NCBI GenBank assembly: GCA_023554435.1
Contig: JAMJQV010000119.1
Location: 1 to 8,671 of the forward strand
DNA length: 8,671 nucleotides
Direction: 5' to 3'
Source of the DNA: Gemmatimonadota bacterium
GTDB taxonomy: Bacteria; Gemmatimonadota; Gemmatimonadetes; Palauibacterales; Palauibacteraceae
The position numbers and the translations under genes were made by a program. Within the stretch, counting starts at the first letter, position 1; every line of letters begins with the position of its first letter. Below, in pieces: positions 3,931 through 8,671 of the stretch. The notes below the pieces were generated by a model that searched no databases, had not been told where the DNA came from, and worked only from the letters and a program-made list of their open reading frames with translations.

Positions 3931-5670
3931 TCAGCCCGACTTGAGTCCCACCCGGCTGACGATCCCCTCGAACCGCGGGTCGTCGTGCAGCGAGTCGTAC
4001 GCGGGATCGATGTGCAGGTACACCAGTCCGGCCGAACGGGCCTCCAGGGCCTCGTCCAGCTTCTCGAAGGCCCGATCCAGGTCTCCCAGTTCTCCGTACG
4101 CGCCGGCCAGGAACTCGGGACGCACGTAGCGCTCCTCGTTCTCCAGGGCGTCGAGAATCTCCCGTGCCTCTTCGGCGCGTCCGAGCACGGCCAGGGCCTG
4201 GGCCTCGTAGGCCCGGACGGAAACCACGTCACCCGTACGCGTCGCCTGCTCACGGAAGGCGGAGAGCGCTTCCTCGGGCTTGCCCATCGCCAGCAGTGCG
4301 TTCCCCATGCGCACGTGGGCGTAGTAGTACTGCGGGTCCAGTCGGATGGTCTCCTGGCACTGCTCGATGGCCTCCTCGAGTCGACGGGAGTAGAGAAGGA
4401 ACCGAGCCACCCAGCCGCTGAACTCCGATGAGAGGGGATCCAGGGCCAGGGCTTCCCGGATCTCCGCCAGGCCCTCCTCCATGTTGCCGTTGGAAGGCAG
4501 AACGCTGGCCAGGCCGTAGTGTGCCTCGGCGTAGCTCGGGCTGCGGGCGACGGCCCGGCGCAACGCCAGTTCGGCGGCCTGGAAGTCCCACTCGAACCAC
4601 CCCAGGACCTTGCCCACGGCCGTGTGGGCCTCGGCCAGAGAGTCATCCAGCTGGATCGCGCGCTCGGCCGCTTCCTTGGCTTTCGGATAGGCCTCTTCGG
4701 GAGAGTACCAGTCGTCGGCCAGGGACATCCACGAGTCCGCGATTCCGGCGTAGGCTCGCGCGTATCCCGGGTCGGCCACGAGCGCCTGCTCGTAGAACGA
4801 GAGGCTCTGCCCGAGGTCCTCACGGCGGAACTTGTTGTAGACGTAGCGCCCCTTCAGGTAGAGGGTGTACGCGTCCATGTTCCGCGTGGCCTGGGTGACC
4901 AGGTGAGGGGTGGCGCGCATGTCCAGCTGGACTTTCAGCGCTTCCACGATGGAGCGGGCGATCTCGTCCTGGACCTCGAACACGTCCTCCAGCTCGCGGT
5001 CGTAGGTCTCGGACCAGAGATGGTATCCGTCGGCCGCGTTGATGAGCTGGGCCGTGATGCGCAGCCGCGTGCCGGCCTTGCGGACGCTCCCTTCCAGGAT
5101 CGTGGCGACGTTGAGCTCGTCGGCCATCGTCCGGATGTCCAGGTCCTTCCCCTTGAAAGCGAAAGCCGAGGTCCGCGATGCCACGTGCAGATGCCGGACC
5201 CGGGTGAGCGCGTTGAGGATCTCCTCGGTGACGCCGTCGCTGAAGTACTCGCTGTCGCCCGACTCGCTCATGTCCACGAACGGCAGGACCGCGATGGACT
5301 TCTCCGACGGCGCCGCACCCACCACGGGGGCTGCCTGCGGCGAGTTGGCCGAGGCTCCGGTCCCAGCCGACGTAGCGGTGTCGGACGCAGCAGACGGCGC
5401 TGGATCGGAGGAAGTCGAGGCGTCGTCCAGTGACTCCGTGCGGGTCACGCCCTCCGGAGTGAGATCGAAGAACCAGGACAGCAGCAGGGCCAGGGGCAGA
5501 CCCATGATCGCGAGGATCACGAAGAGCCGGATCGTCCAGTCGGGCAGAGCCAGGGCAGGGAAGATCACGTCGGCGAGCTGTATGAGCACCCACGCCACCA
5601 CGCCGTACAGCATGGCCACGCGGACAACCTTGCGCCGGGACAACTCCCGGGCGAACTGGCGGGCCTTCAC
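3931..5670 (-). CDS. Two-helix membrane protein with TolB-like and TPR domains
   Basis: The 579-residue protein starts at GTG (5670-5668), with AGGAGA about ten bases upstream. Its N-terminus (FARELSRRKVVRVAMLYGV) is the standard opening of this family and supports the start. Membrane helices lie at about 15-40 and 46-68, joined by ALPDW; WFFDLTPEGV ends the second. A low-complexity Ala/Ser linker (84-122) leads to a TolB-like domain (about 124-248; KSIAVLPFVDMS, YFSDGVTEEILNAL, ILEGSVRKAG, YDRELEDVFEVQDEIA). TPR repeats fill about 268-545, with the family ending DPAYDSLHDDPRFEGIV. In related proteins this unit is fused to an adenylate-cyclase, kinase or winged-helix output domain. Here no such domain is present, so it probably works as a membrane-anchored scaffold or sensor through protein contacts. 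Its target is unknown. The helix order suggests the TolB and TPR parts are on the same side of the membrane as the N-terminus. Confidence 0.9.
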   Translation of the reverse strand: MKARQFARELSRRKVVRVAMLYGVVAWVLIQLADVIFPALALPDWTIRLFVILAIMGLPLALLLSWFFDLTPEGVTRTESLDDASTSSDPAPSAASDTATSAGTGASANSPQAAPVVGAAPSEKSIAVLPFVDMSESGDSEYFSDGVTEEILNALTRVRHLHVASRTSAFAFKGKDLDIRTMADELNVATILEGSVRKAGTRLRITAQLINAADGYHLWSETYDRELEDVFEVQDEIARSIVEALKVQLDMRATPHLVTQATRNMDAYTLYLKGRYVYNKFRREDLGQSLSFYEQALVADPGYARAYAGIADSWMSLADDWYSPEEAYPKAKEAAERAIQLDDSLAEAHTAVGKVLGWFEWDFQAAELALRRAVARSPSYAEAHYGLASVLPSNGNMEEGLAEIREALALDPLSSEFSGWVARFLLYSRRLEEAIEQCQETIRLDPQYYYAHVRMGNALLAMGKPEEALSAFREQATRTGDVVSVRAYEAQALAVLGRAEEAREILDALENEERYVRPEFLAGAYGELGDLDRAFEKLDEALEARSAGLVYLHIDPAYDSLHDDPRFEGIVSRVGLKSG

Positions 5671-5727
5671 CTGGTGGCGATCTCCTGAGCGAGGGACTTC
5701 CTGCCATCCGTGACATCGTCGGGCCGG

Positions 5728-5756
5728 ATACTAGCACCCGAAAGGCCGTCGACCAA
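5728..5756 (-). promoter_or_regulatory. Candidate promoter of the TPR gene
   Basis: On the minus strand TTGGTC (5756-5751) and TAGTAT (5733-5728) are 17 bases apart, each matching consensus at four of six positions. The start would be near 5721 and the leader about 50 bases, including the AGGAGA before the GTG start. No terminator is evident after the desaturase stop (5778), so read-through from that gene is also possible. Confidence 0.35.
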
Positions 5757-5777
5757 TAACTCCGACAGCCAAGATGT

Positions 5778-6827
5778 CTAGAAAGCCCCTGCTGCCACCA
5801 GATCCGGTTGCTCGATCCGACGCGTGCGGTCCTTCAGAAGCTCGATGATCTCTTCCTTGCTGCGCTGACGCTCGTCGATCGTGACGTAATGATCGGCGAG
5901 CTTGTCGTATCGCTTCAACATCAGGAAGACCCAGATGGCGAAGTAGTCCAGCTTCCGGAAGATGATCGCGTCGGCCTCGGCGTACGCCTCGATGTTGTCC
6001 TTCAGTTCCTTCGGGTGTTCGGTCCAGTGTCTCGCCGGCTTCCAGTGATGGCTGATGTGGTAGCCATCGTTGAAGCACCGCTTGTTGTAGGTCGAGTTGA
6101 TGCAGGTGATGCTGTTCACATAGCAGTTATCGGGCTGCGTGGCATCGACGAAGGCATGCTGCGCCCAGTTGCCCGACATCATGGCGGTGCGCGTGACGAG
6201 CAGGGTGAAGCCGAAAACCAGGAGGGTGGCCTGCCAGCTCACGAAGGCCAGGCCGATGACCACCACGAACCACAGGGCGGTGCCGATCCTCCACCGCCGC
6301 AAGATCTTGTCTCGACTCCGGTCACGCAGATAGCCGGACAGGTCGCGCCCGCCCAGAAACAGGAAGTGACCCAGGTAGTGAACGAAGAAATCCCACGCGC
6401 TGTCCCGCTGCAGGTGCATGGTCGAGCTGAGATCGTCATCCAGGTTGTTCTCAGGGTGGTGCATTCCCACGTGGTGCGCGAAGTAGCCGTTGGGGACGTG
6501 TCCGAAGAACATCCCGAGAATGGCGATCAGCGGCCAGTCCAACCAGGCGTAGTCGACCCGGAAGTACTTCCGGTGCGAGACGTTGTGCAGCATCAACGTG
6601 TAGGGTCCCAGTTGGCGGCCGTACCAGGCGATGAACAGCAGCGAATTCCAGAGGTTGAAATCGATGTAGAGCCAGGTGGTCAGGGCCAGCATGACCACGA
6701 GGTTCAACACCTGAACCCGCGCAAACGGCAGGTCACGCGGGTCGCGAATCAGCCTGAGGAAGAAGCGATCGAAGTCCCCCGTGGGCGGAGGCGCGTTCGT
6801 AGGGTCGGTGAACGTCAGAGAACTCAT
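5778..6827 (-). CDS. Membrane fatty-acid desaturase
   Basis: I start at ATG 6827-6825 (349 residues, MSSLTFTDP) because GGAGGT (minus, 6836-6831) precedes it; the frame stays open to 6887 without such a site. The three histidine boxes of integral-membrane di-iron desaturases are present: H81xxxH85 (HNVSH), H119xxxH123H124 (HVGMHH) and H257xxH260H261 (HISHH), with a further conserved-looking His at 224 (NWAQHAF). Hydrophobic segments lie at about 38-56, 61-80, 97-115, 182-213 and 291-306, leaving the His boxes on one face, as expected for the cytoplasmic di-iron site. The family uses O2 and an electron donor to put a double bond into an acyl chain on a lipid or carrier; the position of the bond cannot be told from sequence. 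Related enzymes act on carotenoids, but the length and box spacing favour acyl chains. No ferredoxin or reductase is adjacent. Confidence 0.92.
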   Translation of the reverse strand: MSSLTFTDPTNAPPPTGDFDRFFLRLIRDPRDLPFARVQVLNLVVMLALTTWLYIDFNLWNSLLFIAWYGRQLGPYTLMLHNVSHRKYFRVDYAWLDWPLIAILGMFFGHVPNGYFAHHVGMHHPENNLDDDLSSTMHLQRDSAWDFFVHYLGHFLFLGGRDLSGYLRDRSRDKILRRWRIGTALWFVVVIGLAFVSWQATLLVFGFTLLVTRTAMMSGNWAQHAFVDATQPDNCYVNSITCINSTYNKRCFNDGYHISHHWKPARHWTEHPKELKDNIEAYAEADAIIFRKLDYFAIWVFLMLKRYDKLADHYVTIDERQRSKEEIIELLKDRTRRIEQPDLVAAGAF

Positions 6828-6970
6828 AGCACCTCCGGGTCCGACGGTAAGCCTTCTCAATCTACCGCCGGACAGAGCCCATCGCACTCTCTCATCTGGA
6901 AGGCGAGCGATCCCGGCTGTCGCGGTTGACGCCTGTGCAGGGGCGATAGCCGAAAGGCCGAACGATGGAA

Positions 6971-7004
6971 AACGGGTCTCCGCGGCGCACCGCAGAGACC
7001 CGTT
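6971..7004 (-). terminator. Rho-independent terminator of the DUF4136 gene
   Basis: AACGGGTCTC (6971-6980) and GAGACCCGTT (6995-7004) pair perfectly. Beyond one C-A mismatch, GCGG (6982-6985) and CCGC (6990-6993) extend the stem around a CGCA loop. On the minus strand the stem ends in TT and runs into TTCC, giving a TTTT. It lies 26 bases after the stop of the DUF4136 gene (7031). On the plus strand the tail (CTTGACTGTCC) is weaker. Confidence 0.75.
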
Positions 7005-7030
7005 CTTGACTGTCCTTCCCCGAACCGGCG

Positions 7031-7564
7031 TCAGCTGCCTGGGGGGAAGTCGCTCATCATTTTGTTGACGGCGTCGTCAATCAGCTGCTGCCGCTGTTCC
7101 GGTGAGCGGCTGCCGTCGATGTCCGTCGTGGCGCTGCCGTGCCACACGAGGTTCTTGGTGCCCGCGTCGAAGATGCCGAGGATCAGCGTGCCTTCCTGCC
7201 ACACGTTCTCCGTGGTGGTGCTGGTGCCCATGCCCATGCCCCAGCCGCCCCAGCCGTAGCCGCCGCCCCAACCGGCGTTGACCGTGTTGAACGACCGGCG
7301 CTCCGCGCTGCTCACCTGGTAGCTGATCGCGAGGTCCGGGCTGGCGGACGACTGCGAAAAGCCCTTTGCCGTCATCGCTGCGTCGACCGAATGACGTATG
7401 CGGCTGCTGGTGATGTTATCGACCTCGCCCTCGCTGCCGACCCAGTCGTACGTCGAGAAGGCCGAGAAGTCTACCGACGGATCAAAGTCTGTGGTCGTGG
7501 AGATCCCGCTGCACGCGCCGACCAGCAGGGCCCCACCTATTCCCATCAACATGCGAAACTTCAT
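7031..7564 (-). CDS. DUF4136 lipoprotein
   Basis: The 177-residue protein starts at an ATG with GGAGG (minus, 7575-7571) six bases before it. Residues 1-17 are a lipoprotein signal (MKFRM, then a Gly/Ala/Leu core) ending in V-G-A-C with Cys18 lipidated. Ser19 at +2 favours the outer membrane by the E. coli rule. TTTDFDPSVDFSAFSTYDWV (23-42) is the characteristic start of DUF4136, followed by IRHSVDAAMTAKGF (57-69) and DLAISYQV (77-84). The domain ends with WQEGTLILGIFDAGTKNLVW and the helix PEQRQQLIDDAVNKMMSDFPP, where the family's P-P/K ending is typical. A Gly/Trp/Met-rich insert (98-113) divides the domain. Family members sit in the envelope; no enzymatic role is known. It is monocistronic by its terminator. 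Confidence 0.93.
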   Translation of the reverse strand: MKFRMLMGIGGALLVGACSGISTTTDFDPSVDFSAFSTYDWVGSEGEVDNITSSRIRHSVDAAMTAKGFSQSSASPDLAISYQVSSAERRSFNTVNAGWGGGYGWGGWGMGMGTSTTTENVWQEGTLILGIFDAGTKNLVWHGSATTDIDGSRSPEQRQQLIDDAVNKMMSDFPPGS

Positions 7565-7618
7565 TCACTTCCTCCTGGTCGTCGAGCGACCGTTGATACC
7601 CCTTAAAGCTCGATGCCG

Positions 7619-7624
7619 TACAAT
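7619..7624 (+). promoter_or_regulatory. Possible -10 box for the FnIII lipoprotein
   Basis: TACAAT (7619-7624) matches the -10 consensus at five of six positions. The best upstream box, TTGATA (7593-7598), also matches at five of six but lies 20 bases away, longer than usual. If used, transcription would start near 7631 and give a leader of about 190 bases. Weak, but it is the best-looking site in the spacer. Confidence 0.25.
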
Positions 7625-7736
7625 ATGCAAGTAAGCCGATCGGATGGCGAACAACGGACCACCACGGCCGACCAGGCGCTTCCCTTCTGCGGGTCTGGAT
7701 CTTGCTTCTCAAGGTATTGTCCCGTAGCCCCGTGAT

Positions 7737-7810
7737 CCCGGTGGAAGCCTGGGTTTCGGGCTCAAAAGCCCATTCGCCGTTGCCCGGCCTGTCGCGCCGG
7801 GTGAACGAAT
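7737..7810 (+). promoter_or_regulatory. Structured 5' leader with three consecutive hairpins
   Basis: Three stems follow each other directly before the FnIII lipoprotein. CCCGG (7737-7741) pairs with CTGGG (7749-7753) with one G-U. GGGCT (7758-7762) pairs with AGCCC (7767-7771) around CAAA. CCCGGC (7783-7788) pairs with GCCGGG (7796-7801), enclosed by ATTCG (7772-7776) with CGAAT (7806-7810). The last stem ends one base before the GGAG ribosome-binding site (7812-7815). It matches no riboswitch class that I know. Confidence 0.4.
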
Positions 7811-7820
7811 CGGAGTGTCG

Positions 7821-8207
7821 ATGTGGCGTGAGCGCTACATGAATAGAGGTGTACTGGCCCTTGCCGCCGTGCTCACCCTCGCCGTGGCGGCGGGCTGTGC
7901 CCCGGACGGTCCAGGGGGCGGGATTCCGACCCATCCGGGTGATACGTACTCGGTCACCCTCGAGTGGGATGCACCCACCACCGACGCGGTGGGGCGGCCG
8001 CTGCAGGACCTCTCCGGGTACCGCCTGTACTACTGGGAGTCGGAGTTCACGGCGGGTTCCGAGACGATGATCGAGCTGGGAGCTGAAACCGGCGTCACGG
8101 TGTCCGGTCTCCTGGCGGGAGACTACCTGTTCGCCGTTACGGCCCTGGACACCCTCGGGAACGAGAGCGACCTGTCCGACCCGCTTCCCGTGCAGGTGGG
8201 TCCATGA
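7821..8207 (+). CDS. Lipoprotein with one fibronectin type III domain
   Basis: I choose ATG 7821 (128 residues) because GGAG (7812-7815) lies five bases upstream. GTG 7815 would overlap the ribosome-binding site, and ATG 7839 has only a weak one. The N-terminus has a positively charged start (MWRERYMNR), a Leu/Ala/Val core and V-A-A-G-C with Cys26 as the lipidated residue; a short Gly/Pro linker follows. Residues about 42-126 form one FnIII domain: YSVTLEWDAP (strand B with its Trp), GYRLYYW (strand C), GLLAGDYLFAVTALDTLGNESDLSDP (strand F and the FG loop, about 97-122). FnIII domains mediate binding or spacing outside the cell, and the anchor places this one on a membrane. Its stop overlaps the start of the next FnIII gene (ATGA, 8204-8207). 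The pair is coupled, and its leader is highly structured. Confidence 0.85.
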   Translation: MWRERYMNRGVLALAAVLTLAVAAGCAPDGPGGGIPTHPGDTYSVTLEWDAPTTDAVGRPLQDLSGYRLYYWESEFTAGSETMIELGAETGVTVSGLLAGDYLFAVTALDTLGNESDLSDPLPVQVGP

Positions 8208-8671
8208 ACCCCCTGCGGTGGACCCTCCTGGCTCTGCTGATCCTCACGGCAGGTACCGCGTACAGTCCGACTGGCGCGTTCGACCCGGGCAAGCCCAAGA
8301 ACCTTGAGGCGGAAGCTCGCGGACCGAACGTCGTGGACCTGGACTGGAGGAGGGTGAGCGGCTCGGAAGGCTACTACGTGTACCGGGATGGGAACCGGGT
8401 GGCGGAAGTCGAGCGCAGCGAGTACCGGGACGAGGGACTCCAGCCGGCGACCACGTACGTGTACCGGGTCAGCGCCTTCGACGACGACGGCGACGAGGGC
8501 GACAAGAGCGACGCGGTGCAGGTGACGACGGAGGCCCTGCCCGGCCCCAGCGTCCCGACCGACCTGGTGGCTACCGCCGCCAGTCCGTATCGGATCGACC
8601 TCTCGTGGTCGCCCTCCGAGGCCGAGGCGGGGCTCGATTATTACCGGGTGTTCCGCGACGGCGATGAGATC
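8204..8671 (+). CDS. Secreted multi-FnIII protein, 5' part (runs off right edge)
   Basis: The frame opens at ATG 8204-8206, overlapping the previous stop by ATGA, and stays open for all 156 codons to the edge. Residues 1-19 look like a signal peptide (MNPLR, then a Leu/Ala/Ile core and TAGTAYS); there is no lipobox Cys. Residues about 31-109 are a first FnIII domain (PKNLEAEARGPNVVDLDW, GYYVYRDG, TTYVYRVSAFDDDGDEGDKS). PGPSVPTDLVATAASP starts a second domain at about 113, with IDLSWSPSE and DYYRVFRDGDEI, cut by the edge. The FG loop of the first domain is very acidic (DDDGDEGD), a possible metal or salt adaptation. Proteins of this type usually carry several FnIII domains and sometimes an enzymatic or sorting domain at the C-terminus, which lies outside the window. 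It probably works with the preceding lipoprotein at the cell surface. Confidence 0.85.
   Translation, partial: MNPLRWTLLALLILTAGTAYSPTGAFDPGKPKNLEAEARGPNVVDLDWRRVSGSEGYYVYRDGNRVAEVERSEYRDEGLQPATTYVYRVSAFDDDGDEGDKSDAVQVTTEALPGPSVPTDLVATAASPYRIDLSWSPSEAEAGLDYYRVFRDGDEI

Noticed and set aside
4519..5433. Long + strand frame (304 codons) opposite the TPR gene
   Set aside because: It mirrors codon bias of the TolB/TPR gene on the other strand, is Val/Gly/Arg-rich with no recognisable domain, and has no ribosome-binding site.
5808..6929. Long + strand frame (373 codons) opposite the desaturase
   Set aside because: The minus strand carries all three histidine boxes and a ribosome-binding site; this frame is a His/Val/Gln-rich antisense shadow.
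7700..7815. Possible cyclic-di-GMP (GEMM-I) riboswitch before the FnIII lipoprotein
   Set aside because: CTCAAAAGCC followed by a GC stem faintly recalls the GEMM-I core, but the upstream GCACAGGGCAAACC-like part and the GAAAGG tetraloop receptor are missing.
1..8671. Mobile elements, CRISPR arrays, tRNA or rRNA genes
   Set aside because: No regularly spaced repeats, transposase or integrase motifs, or cloverleaf/rRNA-like stretches were seen; the few inverted repeats are isolated spacer hairpins.

Overview
The window is GC-rich bacterial DNA, clearly G/C-biased at third codon positions. It looks like chromosome from an uncultured or little-studied Gram-negative lineage. Three predicted lipoproteins, a lipoprotein DUF4136 protein, a DUF5671 membrane protein, a TolB-like/TPR protein and secreted fibronectin type III (FnIII) proteins together would fit Gemmatimonadota or a related phylum. 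That placement is an impression from gene content, not a test. No rRNA, tRNA, CRISPR array, transposase, integrase or phage gene was seen.

Layout. (1) 1-367, + strand: 3' end of an unrecognised gene, closed by a perfect 13-bp hairpin (385-417). (2) 664-1182, +: a small lipoprotein with a lipocalin-like beta-rich body. (3) 1310-1552, -: an 80-residue protein with two CDGSH iron-sulfur motifs, with its own candidate promoter. (4) 1762-3225, -: three small membrane-protein genes in a row: a DUF5671-type four-helix protein, a single-helix protein with a pilin-like soluble part that overlaps it by ATGA, and a PspB-shaped helix plus coiled coil. A hairpin at 1655-1681 may end the unit. (5) 3323-3925, +: a TetR regulator transcribed divergently from that unit. 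(6) 3931-5670, -: a two-helix TolB-like/TPR protein. (7) 5778-6827, -: a membrane fatty-acid desaturase. (8) 7031-7564, -: a DUF4136 lipoprotein with a clear terminator. (9) 7821 to the window end, +: an FnIII lipoprotein translationally coupled by ATGA to a secreted multi-FnIII protein that runs off the edge. A hairpin-rich leader precedes the lipoprotein.

How the genes may work together. The strongest regulatory signal is between 3226 and 3322. Two near-identical palindromes (TGTTRAC-N3-GTCAACA) lie 33 bp apart centre to centre. They cover the -35 boxes of both divergent promoters and the predicted start of the leftward transcript. The simplest reading is a TetR repressor that controls itself and an uncharacterised envelope module (DUF5671, pilin-like and possibly the PspB-like protein). 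The predicted TetR transcript starts at or within a base or two of its own ATG, so it may be leaderless. Several other genes also concern the envelope (lipid desaturation, lipoproteins, secreted FnIII proteins), but nothing in the sequence ties them to this regulator.
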